DNA of 25,789 bases from Smittium culicis. Lineage: Eukaryota > Kickxellomycota > Harpellomycetes > Harpellales > Legeriomycetaceae. The translations under genes were made by a program, and so were the position numbers. Positions 1 to 10,207 of this stretch are shown piece after piece. The stretch's first letter is position 1. Every line of letters starts with the position of its first letter. The notes below the pieces were generated by a model that worked only from the letters and a program-made list of their open reading frames with translations, was not told where the DNA came from and did not search any database. The stretch is from contig LSSN01003357.1 of the NCBI GenBank assembly GCA_001970855.1, positions 1 through 25,789 of the forward strand. The letters run 5' to 3'.

Positions 1-2600
1 AAAAATTATATTCAATTGATTATTATAATTCCGAGAATCAATCGTTTATTGGTACATGTTAAAATAGAGGCAAGCGATAGATTTACTTTTAAATCATAAA
101 AGAATCGTCAGCTTGAATTTTCAAAGAGTGTTGGAAGGAAAAGTGTTTAGTTGCTTTTAGTTTCTAATCTTTTAATTATTTATAGCTTGTTTTAAAGAAT
201 CAGCCAAATTTTTTGGTTTTATATGTAATACTTTCGGAATCCCAATTGATTTATTTCATCCTTTAACCCTTATGCGGGCGGCTGACTATTTTTGATCTAC
301 AAAATATAGCCAACAGCGTTCAATTAAAATAATTTAGTTACAAGGCTTTAAGAAATATTGGCTTTTTGTTGACTAACAGCAAATAGTTAATTTTATTATT
401 AATCATTAATGAATCGTTAAATCTGATTTTTTTATGAGTTTTGGACGGGAATGGGTTAAACCTTTTCCGCGAGGCAGAGTGTTTTTTGCTCTATCTAAAA
501 AAGTCGACTGCACTCTATATAAATAGTATTTTTCCAAAGCTCAACTAATTATTGGTTTGCTGTGAAATGGCAGCAAATAATGAGTTTAATTATAAACTAC
601 TGGCGAATCAATAAACACATTTTTTTAATGAGTGCTGGTTGGAAAAGATTATAAATTGTACAATAAATTAAGTCGCTTTTTTTTTTCAATTTATTACTAT
701 TGTAATTTCAATTTAGTTATAGGAAATATATAAAAAAACTAATTAGTAAAACGTTCTTTTTTTTTAAAGGCGCAAAATCAAAGATATATCTGTTTTATAA
801 ACAGAACGAGTGGTTACAAATTTAGAGCCCCTATAAATAACATGACCATGTGACAAAATTTGCCATTATATAAAATGAAATGAAACAAAATATAGTAAAA
901 AATCTACAAAACTCAAGGATGATGTAATTCAAGAAAACTTGGTTATTATTTTTTTTACTTGTTTTATAGTAAATTGAGCCGCATTATAAATAATCAGTTG
1001 ATATGAATTTATATATTCATACATCTGATCCTTAAATTTCTCTTGAAAATTTTCCAATAAACAAAAAGAAAAATTATCGGTTTATAGTCAAACGACACAC
1101 ACAAAATACATTGAGGAGGGGTTTTTTTTTTTTTTGTAAACAGAACTATATGTATACTTTTTTTTATGACTTAATTATTGATTTATATAAGGATAGTATT
1201 GACCCGAACTTGATCGATATTGTATATCAATAATTTAGCTTTTACTTATACTCTTTTTTATGTTACTGCAAAGCATAGTCATCGACACTTGGTTTGAAAG
1301 TATACATGTAAAAAATAAACAGTTTTATCAAATAGCAAGTCCAGAATGTCTCGATGCATTTTGACTTCTATTACAAGGCTTTGGACATCAATGATATTTA
1401 AGTTATCTAGGATTGAATAATTTTTTCAATTACTAGATAATCTCAATATTGAGCTTTATTTTTTAATCTTTTTGGATTTATAATAATAAAAAAATGAGCT
1501 CATGACATTCAGAATCCCTTTGTTGATTTTCTATCAAGTATATTTGGAATATTTCTCTGGAATATTTGACAGCTCATCATATCTTTTTTCTTTTAGCGTT
1601 AAAAAATTAACTCGAAATTGGTGAATTGGGTACTTCCGGATGCTTAAATTTACATAAGTATTGGTATTACTTGCAACTTTAATAATAGCGTGCTAAGATA
1701 GTTTATATTGTATAAAGTATACCAGGTCATTAGATCATTAACATCGCTGCTAAAAATGATAAAACCAAACATTCTTCATTATTAGTTTCGTTTCATTTTT
1801 TTTCCTGTTCTTGACGAAAATCTTTGATTAAAGATAAAATTTTGTATAGTAAATCAAAACCATACACACTTATTAAAAGCTAAAATAAATTTAGTAAATC
1901 TCATTTAAAATCGTAGAAATATTTAAATAAACAATTGATAATTGTGCAACGCTGTTTTTACACAATTGAGTATCAACTGAATGCTGAATAATAATATCTT
2001 AAATTTTCTAATTTTTTTTTTCTCATCGACCATCCTTTACTATACTGGAATTTTATTGATAAATAAAAAACAGAAATCTATGATTTTTAGCTTTTTAGCT
2101 TTTTATAAACGTTTTGATATAATTTATTTTATTTTATCGAGCCGTGCGATTGGACCGAGACAACAATAAAAAAAATAAACTTACTTTGACACTTTAATAA
2201 ACTGAAATAATAAATTTACAAGCCGCTTTTTATTTAATTGTTGCTTTATTTTAAATAAAAACTAGTTGCAAATCGCATTGTCGAATTCGGAAATCTAAGT
2301 ACCTTAAGAAATTATGGCTCAAGTTTGTAATAAGAGGAACATACCTATTAATTTCTATGCCTTCTATTTCTATGCACGTATTCGTCCATTTAGTTTTTTT
2401 TTTTTACTTTTAGACAATTGAGATACACTTATAAATTATACAATGGTAGGCTTGACTTTCTTTTAAAAAGGTTGATTGAAGAATCTTTTTTTTATTTACA
2501 ATACAATAATTAATACAAGATAAAAAATTTCAATACAATTAAACTGAGCATTAATAATATAATAATAATTGCATATTGTTAATTTTTTTTATAACCATTT
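1..2600. other. Gene-free AT-rich intergenic region
   Basis: I see no coding region I would support. The longest frame (1981-2169, 62 codons) is built from A/T codons, looks like chance, and has no recognisable domain. The stretch holds one TTAA-flanked inverted-repeat element (267-455), a strong but orphan TATA-like site at 514-525, several long T tracts (one of about 14 T near 1122-1135), and otherwise unstructured AT-rich sequence. Part of it is probably the distal upstream region of the HMG-box gene. Confidence 0.6.
267..455. mobile_element. MITE-like element copy 1, TTAA-flanked
   Basis: The element begins CCCTTATGCGGGCGG and ends GGACGGGAATGGG, and is bordered on both sides by TTAA (263-266 and 456-459). 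With the flanks the outer ends form a perfect TTTAACCC/GGGTTAAA inverted pair. It is 189 bp, has no coding capacity, and shares internal blocks with the copy at 8361-8520: GACTATTTTTGATCTAC just inside the left end and TTCAATTAAAATAATTTA at 319-336. TTAA target duplications with CCC...GGG termini are characteristic of piggyBac-superfamily DNA transposons, so a non-autonomous piggyBac derivative is the likeliest reading. That assignment is inference, since no transposase is present here. Confidence 0.65.
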
Positions 2601-3171
2601 TGCTAATTTCCACCTTCAACAAAACATATAAAACTCTATTGTTAGGGATAATAAAAAGCATTAATATTTTCATTTAATTCTCAATCCATTCTACTTTTTT
2701 TAATACTCGCCTTATACCCTTTTCAACTTTCCTCCTCCGTTATCCCTTTTCACTTCCCTATCCCTAAATCAATAGTTCATAACCAGAATTTTAATAATTT
2801 CATAGTATACAAACTCGGGCATATTCAGCAAATATATACAGCTTTCGCCACATTTATTGCTAAATATAATAAATAAAAGATATTATCAAAAATACTGCAA
2901 AATATTGAACTATTTCTAAACTCGTTCTAATCATAAACTACTCAAAGGAGGAAAGCACCGCTACAATACATTCAACTAATACCCGATTTTTATTATTTAC
3001 TTACTCACTAAAATCACGAACATTATTAATTATTCATCATACTAACTAGTACCAAAAATTCTCCACGATTTCGAAAACAGGTTTGAATTTCCTTGCGCCT
3101 TTACAATTATCATCAATTTTACATTACCGCATCTAAAAAAATTTGCATCTACAATAAGCATTAAATAAAAA
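2600..3171 (+). promoter_or_regulatory. Promoter and leader of the HMG-box gene
   Basis: A good TATA box (TATAAAAC, 2627-2634) is followed about 60 bp later by a pyrimidine-rich tract on the coding strand (about 2690-2770, runs of CTTTCC, CCTCC, CCCTTTTC). That is a common core-promoter arrangement in highly regulated fungal genes, with transcription often starting at or just after the CT block. This implies a long leader of roughly 400 nt before the ATG at 3172. The leader contains no long upstream frame. Long leaders are frequent in fungal developmental regulators. The assignment rests on motif and position only. Confidence 0.45.
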
Positions 3172-4800
3172 ATGAATTACAGAGAAGAGCGTTACTACTC
3201 AAATATCAAGCAAAAGTTTGATGCAAATGACTCTATCAGAGGTAACATAAGCGACTCAGAACAAAAACTTTCACACTCACACTCTAGTAACAGTGCAGTG
3301 TCTGATTCAATCAAAACAGATTCAACCAGCTCTAAAGGGTATGGTTCTATCAGCAACAATCAAATACTTAATTTACCTAGCTTTAATAACGAGATTGAAA
3401 ATACACATGGCTCATACTATAATGAAATGAACAGTATGAAAGAAAGCCAGTTTCATAATAGTATTGGCGATAATGGGTTTTTTTTAAATCAGATTCCAAG
3501 CGCATTCAACGGTGATGATCATACCAACTTAAACGATTTGATGCCGAGAGCACAATCAAACAGATACCCGATATCAATTGATACAAATTATAAAAGTATT
3601 AGCACGATTAATCAGTACAACATTAAGACAAGCATAAATTCTAATAAACCCAGAGATGCAAGCAAAGAAAAGAGAACTCCTCGCCCACCTAACGCCTTTA
3701 TTATATACCGAAAAGAAACACAGTCCAATGTTATCAAGAAAAACCCTGGGGTTTCAAATAAAGAAATATCATGTATAATTGGAAGAATGTGGCGAGAAGA
3801 GCCTCAAAGTGTTAAAGACGAATATAAAGAAAAAGCGAACCAGGAGAAGAAGAATCACAAAAAAATGTTCCCCGACTACAAATATCAGCCAAGAAAGAAC
3901 AAAAAGGTCACAAAAGACGATAGTGAAAACTTACCAAATACTATAGACAGAAGAATCCTTGACGCTAATAGTGATAGGAGGTTCATGTACCCAGCCAGTT
4001 CAAGGCCATTTGAAAATTATGATATGGCACCTGGTATGATTCTTAAGCATACACCTCCGCATTATAAAGGATACTTAAATACATCGCGCCAGTTACAGCA
4101 GCCTGAACCAAATAATAAGATGATAAATTATCAAAACAGCTACATGCCATCGCAATTCAGTAACCACACAAGCAATTTTAATGGAATAGGGCTACCAACT
4201 TCACCATATATTGAAAATTATAGAAACCAACTAGGAATTTCTCTTAATGACAATAATAACTTTCAACAAAATGCCTTTTTATCGCCTCCTATATCAAACA
4301 AGAGCTTGCATCAGTATGGAAGCAATGGATATACCCATACTGTGGGTGCTGACAACTTGGATTTCGATGGATTTGGCTGTGCTACTGATAATGATTATGT
4401 ATCCAATATGCTTTCTAAGAATATAACAAATGTACAGAGAATGTACCAGCCAAGCGAAAACTCTGTAGATTTTCACTTTGCCCAGCTTCAAAGCAATGGG
4501 TATAAATACCCAAACAGTGGGATATCTAAGCCGATTTCTCAAATGATCGGCCAAAGACAAGAAAGTGGCAATCAGTATACTAGGTTACCTGAAATTGGAA
4601 CTTTTGGATCCAACAGCGTTGATACATTTTCTCAATTAAACAGCGGCGCTTATCGCTCAAATTTGGATTCTGCTATGCCCAGCAGAAGCTATGAGCAATA
4701 CAACGATCCTAACGACTTTAGTCAGAGCCAAGATCATGTTTTATATAACCAGAATAGCGTATTTTCAATACCTATAATGTCGGATCTCCAAAGAAAGTAA
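3172..4800 (+). CDS. HMG-box transcription factor, MATA/Ste11 class
   Basis: Single-exon gene for a 542-residue nuclear DNA-binding protein. The one folded domain is an HMG box at residues 170-241. It opens PRPPNAFIIYRK, has the core tryptophan W207 in IGRMWREE, and ends FPDYKYQPRK followed by a basic tail (242-245), which may act as a nuclear localisation signal. RPPNAF and YKYQPRK are hallmarks of the MATA_HMG class, which includes fungal mating-type HMG proteins, Ste11 and Rox1-like factors; these bind the DNA minor groove sequence-specifically and bend it. The rest is low complexity: Ser/Asp/His-rich at the N-terminus (about 20-60), then Asn/Gln/Ser/Tyr-rich to the end, as in transactivation or aggregation-prone regions. 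An in-frame TAA at 3166-3168 fixes the start. The gene converges on the Hsp70 gene, and neither neighbour is a known mating-locus marker. A general developmental or stress regulator is therefore as likely as a mating-type gene. Confidence 0.9.
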   Translation: MNYREERYYSNIKQKFDANDSIRGNISDSEQKLSHSHSSNSAVSDSIKTDSTSSKGYGSISNNQILNLPSFNNEIENTHGSYYNEMNSMKESQFHNSIGDNGFFLNQIPSAFNGDDHTNLNDLMPRAQSNRYPISIDTNYKSISTINQYNIKTSINSNKPRDASKEKRTPRPPNAFIIYRKETQSNVIKKNPGVSNKEISCIIGRMWREEPQSVKDEYKEKANQEKKNHKKMFPDYKYQPRKNKKVTKDDSENLPNTIDRRILDANSDRRFMYPASSRPFENYDMAPGMILKHTPPHYKGYLNTSRQLQQPEPNNKMINYQNSYMPSQFSNHTSNFNGIGLPTSPYIENYRNQLGISLNDNNNFQQNAFLSPPISNKSLHQYGSNGYTHTVGADNLDFDGFGCATDNDYVSNMLSKNITNVQRMYQPSENSVDFHFAQLQSNGYKYPNSGISKPISQMIGQRQESGNQYTRLPEIGTFGSNSVDTFSQLNSGAYRSNLDSAMPSRSYEQYNDPNDFSQSQDHVLYNQNSVFSIPIMSDLQRK

Positions 4801-5456
4801 GACAGTTAGCGCTAGTTGTACAAGATTTATTTTTTGTGAAGCCTGTAAATTTTTGTGACCGCGGTGATTTAATCAACCAGTTTTTATACCCTCATAATCA
4901 CCATTTCATAACAACTGTAAAATGAAATTCTTTTCTTTTCTCCAAATTTTTTATCTCCTTATTCTCAGGAACTATAATTCCTAGTCTCTTTTACATTCTG
5001 TCACACATCAACCACCTTTGTTTTTTTTTTAATCTTGAACAACACTCTATTTTATTACTTTCTTTATTATTCTGTAAAGTTCTATTTATACATGTACACT
5101 CTTTATTACTCTTTATATTATTGCATCTGGATGCATACACGTATTTAAAATAAATGATTAGTATTTAAAAACATTATTAATATTTTAGAGTTCACTAACT
5201 TGACACATAATGCAATAGTTGCATATAGATACAATAAAATAATAATCTAAATTCTAGAATAATAACTAAATTAAAGAATATAAATAAAAAAAATTCCGAA
5301 AAAAAGGCGAAAGAAAAAATTGTAATAATTTGTATTTATTAGGTAAAAAATAAACTAAATGTGAAAAAGGGCTGGCTTATGTAGAATAAAGGAGAAATTT
5401 ATAGTAACGAGGATTAAAAAAAAAAACAATTACAAAGCTAAATAAAGAGGAACAAT
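4801..5456. other. Convergent intergenic region with 3' ends of two genes
   Basis: This 656-bp stretch lies between two converging stop codons. It is AT-rich with T-rich tracts (4960-5050) typical of fungal 3'UTRs. AATAAA-like signals occur on the plus strand near 5150 and on the minus strand (TTTATT near 5334), so polyadenylation of both transcripts probably falls here. An A/T-only tract with a run of 12 A lies at about 5415-5426. No gene or RNA is supported. Confidence 0.5.
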
Positions 5457-7310
5457 TTATTTGTATAGGGATTGGAAAGCTTTGGTAACAGTGCGTTGCA
5501 ATTTTCTTTGGGAAGCAGAGATTTGTTCTTTTGAGGCAGAGCTGTTGTTGATATCGAGCCATTCCATAGCTTCAGCAAGAGCGTTTTCAACGGCTTCTTT
5601 GTCAGCGCGCTTAAGACGGGTTTCAATCTTGATATCAGAGAGGTTGTTTTCAACTTGCATGATGTATTGTTCCAAATCTTGTTTGGCTTGGACAGCTTCT
5701 TGTTTCTTTCTATCTTCATCAGCGAATTTTTCGGCATCTTTAACCATGCGTTCAATTTCGGCAGCAGAAAGATGACCAGTGGAGTTGGAGATAGTGATAT
5801 CAGCCTTGCGACCGGAAGCCTTGTCCATGGCAGTGACCTTGAGAATACCATCAGCGTTCAAGTCGAAAGTACATTCGAGTTCTGGAACGTTTCTTGGAGC
5901 TGGGATGATACCGTTGAGTTCAAAGTTACCGAGGAGGTTGTTATCTTTGGTCATTGGGCGTTCACCTTCATAAATTGGGAATTCGACGGTGGTTTGACTG
6001 TCGACGGTGGTAGTGAAGGTACGTTTCATGAGGGTTGGGATAGGAGTGTTTCTTGGAACAACAACACCCATAACACCACCTTGCATTTCAACACCCAAAG
6101 ATAGAGGTACGACATCGAGCAAGATCAAATCTTGGGTCTTTGAGGAGTCAGCAGTGTTGGTCAAGACGGCACCTTGGACGGCAGCACCATAAGCAACGGC
6201 TTCATCAGGGTTGATGCTCTTGTTAAGCTCTTTTCCGTCAAAGTATTCTTCCAACAAAGATTGGATCTTTGGAATACGGGTAGAACCACCGACAAGGACG
6301 ATTTCATCAACATCCTTCTTGTCAACCTTGGAGTCTCTAATAACTTGTTTGACTGGTTCCAAGGTCTTTTGGAAGAAGGTGGCGTTGAGTTCTTCGAACT
6401 TAGCTCTAGTGATGGAGGCTTGGTAGTCAACACCGTTGAGGAGGGAGTCGACTTCGATGGTGGTACGGGCCAAAGATGAAAGGGTGCGTTTTGCTCTTTC
6501 ACAAGCAGTTCTGAGTCTGCGGGTGGCTCTGGAGTCAGTAGAGATATCACCACCGTGTTTCTTCTTGAAATCTTCTTTGAAGAATTCGACCAAAGTGTTA
6601 TCGAAATCTTCACCACCCAAGTGAGTGTCACCAGCAGTGGCCTTAACAGAGAAGACACCACCAGTGATGGAGAGGAGGGATACATCAAAAGTACCACCAC
6701 CGAGATCGAAAATCAAAACTTTCTTTTCTTTTTCAGACTTGGAGTCCATACCGTAGGCGATGGCAGCAGCGGTAGGTTCGTTGATGATACGTAAAACTTC
6801 CAAACCAGCAATAGAACCAGAGTCCTTGGTGGCGTTACGTTGAGCATCATTGAAGTATGCAGGGACGGTGATAACAGCCTTTTTGACGGTCTTACCGAGT
6901 TTAGCTTCAGCGACTTCCTTCATCTTCAAAAGGACCATGGAAGAAATTTCTTGTGGGGAGAATTCTTTGGTTTCACCTTTGAATTGTACTTGGATGAAAG
7001 GTTGATCGTTTCTATCGACAATCTTGAAAGGCCAGTGAGCGCTGTCCTTTTTGACATCAGGGTCATCAAATCTGCGACCAATCAATCTCTTAACGTCAAA
7101 GACGGTGTTGGATGGGTTCATGGCAGATTGATTCTTAGCGGCATCACCAGCGAGTCTTTCTGTATCGTTGAAAGCGACATAAGAAGGGGTGGTACGGTTA
7201 CCTTGTTCATTGGCAATGATTTCGACACGTTCACCTTCCCAGACGGCTACACAAGAGTAGGTAGTTCCAAGATCAATTCCGATAGCTCCTTGATATTCTT
7301 CAGCAGACAT
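5457..7310 (-). CDS. SSB1: Ribosome-associated Hsp70 chaperone, SSB class
   Basis: Complete 617-residue cytosolic Hsp70. SSB proteins bind nascent chains at the ribosome with the Zuotin/Ssz1 complex, using ATP hydrolysis to hold and release substrate. The nucleotide-binding domain (about 1-385) has all three Hsp70 signatures: IDLGTTYS (12-19), [14 protein letters not shown] (200-213) and [14 protein letters not shown] (337-350). The catalytic lysine equivalent is K74 in [10 protein letters not shown]. The linker is at 394-406, the substrate-binding beta domain at about 400-510 and the helical lid at 515-617. SSB assignment rests on length (close to the usual 613-615), absence of a C-terminal EEVD, the ending [12 protein letters not shown] resembling SSB RLVTKAM, and a leucine-rich stretch at 574-587 where yeast Ssb carries its nuclear export signal. 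Some segments look SSA-like (see findings). Codon use is strongly biased, as expected for high expression. An in-frame TAA lies just upstream of the ATG. Confidence 0.93.
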   Translation of the reverse strand: MSAEEYQGAIGIDLGTTYSCVAVWEGERVEIIANEQGNRTTPSYVAFNDTERLAGDAAKNQSAMNPSNTVFDVKRLIGRRFDDPDVKKDSAHWPFKIVDRNDQPFIQVQFKGETKEFSPQEISSMVLLKMKEVAEAKLGKTVKKAVITVPAYFNDAQRNATKDSGSIAGLEVLRIINEPTAAAIAYGMDSKSEKEKKVLIFDLGGGTFDVSLLSITGGVFSVKATAGDTHLGGEDFDNTLVEFFKEDFKKKHGGDISTDSRATRRLRTACERAKRTLSSLARTTIEVDSLLNGVDYQASITRAKFEELNATFFQKTLEPVKQVIRDSKVDKKDVDEIVLVGGSTRIPKIQSLLEEYFDGKELNKSINPDEAVAYGAAVQGAVLTNTADSSKTQDLILLDVVPLSLGVEMQGGVMGVVVPRNTPIPTLMKRTFTTTVDSQTTVEFPIYEGERPMTKDNNLLGNFELNGIIPAPRNVPELECTFDLNADGILKVTAMDKASGRKADITISNSTGHLSAAEIERMVKDAEKFADEDRKKQEAVQAKQDLEQYIMQVENNLSDIKIETRLKRADKEAVENALAEAMEWLDINNSSASKEQISASQRKLQRTVTKAFQSLYK

Positions 7311-7316
7311 GGTTAT

Positions 7317-7407
7317 CTGGTATTATAAAAGAAAAATGTTAAGTGTGAGAAAATTAAATATTTTTGGTAAAGTATTTAATTATGAAGTTATGAAAACGAC
7401 GGGATAC
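7317..7407 (-). other. Possible 5'UTR intron of the SSB gene
   Basis: Reading the minus strand, a donor-like AAG|GTATCC (GT at 7407-7406) is followed by a branch-point-like ACTTAAC, a pyrimidine-rich stretch and CCAG (AG at 7318-7317), only six bases before the ATG. The implied 91-bp intron is close in size to the better-supported 88-bp intron in the gene at 19515-20550. Since it is non-coding there is no reading-frame test, and the donor is less canonical than GTAAGC. Inference only. Confidence 0.3.
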
Positions 7408-8090
7408 CTTTATGTATTTTGAGGATTTATTAAAAAGCTTTGGAAGCAGAAAGAAGTGCTGAGCGATTAGTTAAAAAGGAAAAACTATTTGAGTGTAGTT
7501 GACGATTTCCTTTAGGTTAAATATCAGACAAAAAATTTTTTTTTTCTGCATTTGGATTTACTGATCATCGAAAATTTTTGCTTTTTGATTTAATTACTTT
7601 TTCTGACCCCTTTCCATTCAGCTCCTCACACCATTGGCCACCCACGCTCCTTTATTTCCACTGACGGAATTAATCATTCTTTCTTGGCCTATAATTTTCC
7701 TCATTGTTAAGCTTTTGCCCAGTAGCCTCTGTTTTTCGGGCTCCGTTCCATCTTCATAATAATCATTGGACACAATTCATTTTATAAGATATTTTTGCCC
7801 AATGGCAGAAATCTAAAATACGAGCAGCTATTTGCCACCAGCGTTAATTGAGGTATGAGCATTATTATTTGCTGTCTTGGACCCTTCATCGCTCAATCTT
7901 ATCGCTTGTAATCATTGGATGGGATTTTCGCTCTTTTTCATTCATAGGCGATTTGCGATATGAAGGTCAAGGCCAGAAAAAAATCATTTTTTGGCGTCAG
8001 TGACAATCCATAACCACTGATATATCCTCACATATAAACTGCTTTACTGCACTTATCACTAGTAGCTGATGTATTTCTAACAAGAGCATT
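7408..8090 (-). promoter_or_regulatory. Upstream region of the SSB gene, CCAAT-box cluster
   Basis: This stretch is visibly richer in C and G than the DNA on either side. On the minus strand it has CCAAT boxes at 7633-7637, 7765-7769 and 7914-7918; one more is on the plus strand at 7799-7803. Two of them sit in an 11-bp direct repeat, TAATCATTGGA (7760-7770 and 7909-7919). A minus-strand TATA-like TATAAAAT lies at 7778-7785. Repeated CCAAT boxes suit a strongly expressed housekeeping gene and are the binding sites of the HAP/NF-Y complex. Exact promoter limits cannot be read from sequence. Confidence 0.45.
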
Positions 8091-8360
8091 CGTTGGAGAA
8101 ACTAAATTACTTCATATCTGCCACTCGTTATATTATTACAAATTCTACAATAGCTTTCCCAACACTTGCTCCTACAAATAACTCATTGGCTAGCGTCTAT
8201 TTATTTAATTTTTTTATAGCAAAAAATAATATTTGCCAATCAAACTCTGGTTTCGCTTTTTTTCATTCTGATACAAACACAGCACTTATGAACAATACAA
8301 CTAAAAAAACCTGTATATCATCATACAATAGGCCTATACTTTTCAAAATACCTGCTTTAA

Positions 8361-8520
8361 CCCTTTCCCCGGCGGTAGACTGTTTTTGATCTACTGGATA
8401 CAGCCTTCAGAGTTCAATTAAAGTAATTTAACTGCGCGAGTCAATTAGTATATAAGCGCGTATTAATTTGCTTAAAAATCATAAAATTAAGTTTAATTAA
8501 GGTTGTCGGACGGGAAAGGG
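8361..8520. mobile_element. MITE-like element copy 2
   Basis: The 160-bp element starts CCCTTTCCCCGGCGG after TTAA (8357-8360) and ends GGACGGGAAAGGG. The right flank reads TTCA, one substitution away from TTAA. The termini are inverted over CCCTTTCCC. Interior blocks match copy 1: GACTGTTTTTGATCTAC near the left end and TTCAATTAAAGTAATTTA at 8413-8430. No coding capacity. The 98-codon frame running into its left end (8093-8389) begins with TTG and looks like chance. Confidence 0.65.
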
Positions 8521-10193
8521 TTCAAGTCAAGATATTCGTTTCTTCTAATCATGTAAATTCGATAGTCGAAAATAATCTTGAATTTTTTTAATGTTTCTCT
8601 AATGGCTAGATTTCGGGATATATTAAATTTTTTTTTCTCAAATAATAATGTCTAGTTTTTTATGCTTTTGATTGAAACGAAAAATTCCTTTAGCTAATAC
8701 ATATTAATATGAATAACTGCTAATGAAATGAGTTTAATAAAAAAATACATAAATTTCACACTTAATCACTGACGCTACATATCATATATCATTTTGATCA
8801 CTAGATAAATTTTAACCGAAATTTAAATTTACGCAAAATATTTATTATCTCTTATTTAAGAGTATAATGAATACTTTGATGTAATTTTTATGAGATTAAC
8901 TTGGAAATATGCGACTAAATTTTATCTTTATAGTACTAAAATTCAGCTACTCTAATTTCATATAATTTGCTATTTAGTCAAGAAAAATACACTTATAAAA
9001 TTCTAAAAATTTCTATCAGAAATGATGATTATTATTTACATATTACAATATCAATATTATCAATAGCGGCATCAAATTCGATGATTGTATATTGATAGTC
9101 TATTAAAAAAAAACTTTTATTTTTCTATGTTTATTTTTTAATTTTATAAGTATCAATAAATTCACTCCAAACGATAAAAAAATCAAAACCGCAAATATAT
9201 TTTTGATACCATTCGCCTAGTAAAATTAATATTTGACTCAAATTTTTAAATAATAAGCTTATTTTTCAAAAAGATGAACCGAAAATCAGGATATGGGCTA
9301 TATATTTCAAAATATCAAAAATTATTATATAAATTTGTTAAATCTATTGTATTTTATATACCTTTTTTAAAACGAGTTATGTTTTTATATATATAAATAA
9401 ATTAAATTTATGATATACGAATAAATAAAAATGTACAATAAATATTATAAACGTACCAATTGATAATCAATAAGAAATGGCTAATTTTCTTAAAATACGA
9501 TTGTGACTATATTACTCTAATTATTTTTAGGTTCAACTAATTTAGATGTGATATACTAAAAACTAATTATTTTAAACTACCATTAATTACACTGCAAGTA
9601 ATGAATAAAAATTAATTTACCAAGTTATTCATACGAAACAGTTATTAAAAAAAATAATAATCACCTGAAAAAAAATTAATATTAATGATTTACTTTACCG
9701 GATTTTAATATTTATATAATTCTAGATTCTAAATATTTAAAAAGTTATAAATACAACACTATATGGGGAAATAGATATGATCTTTAAAAATCTGTGTAGT
9801 TTTATCTCAAATACATCGACCTATACGTTTACATTGAAAGAATTAAATAACAGACTTTAATTAGTTTTATATAATATATCTTCAAAAATTTACTTTCTAT
9901 CATATAAACATAAAACATTTTTTAGAGAAAAATAATATTATTCTAATGATATATTTAATCTGGTCTATAGTTGAAGCTATTTTAAACCATATTTATTTAA
10001 CGTCTATATATACTACAAGATATTGATTATTGTTATAAAATAGAACAAGAAAACAAAATATGAAGTCAATATAAAAAGACTATAAAGCTACAGTTAAATA
10101 ATGTTAATGGGATAAATTTTGTGTTAATCTCTATTTATTCAATAAAACTTTAAATAAAAATTCCGAATTAAAGAATAATTTGCATATTCAAAT

Positions 10194-10207
10194 AGAGAGA
10201 GAGAGAA
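10194..10207. repeat. (GA)n microsatellite
   Basis: A short uninterrupted AG dinucleotide run of about seven units inside the AT desert. Confidence 0.8.

Noticed and set aside
1981..2169. 62-codon plus-strand frame
   Set aside because: Composed of A/T-ending codons like the surrounding non-coding DNA; hydrophobic content is explained by T-rich sequence.
4294..4560. 88-codon minus-strand frame within the HMG-box gene
   Set aside because: Antisense shadow of the C-terminal low-complexity coding region.
5461..7328. Multiple long frames on the opposite strand and other frames of the Hsp70 gene
   Set aside because: Shadows of a codon-biased conserved gene; none has its own domain signature.
8093..8389. 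98-codon plus-strand frame
   Set aside because: It starts with TTG, runs into the MITE-like element and has no recognisable domain; Asn/Thr/Ser/Phe-rich chance translation.
8515..8535. tRNA B-box-like GGTTCAAGTCA at the end of MITE copy 2
   Set aside because: The upstream sequence has no A box, anticodon arm or acceptor pairing, and the motif is explained by the element end and its flank.
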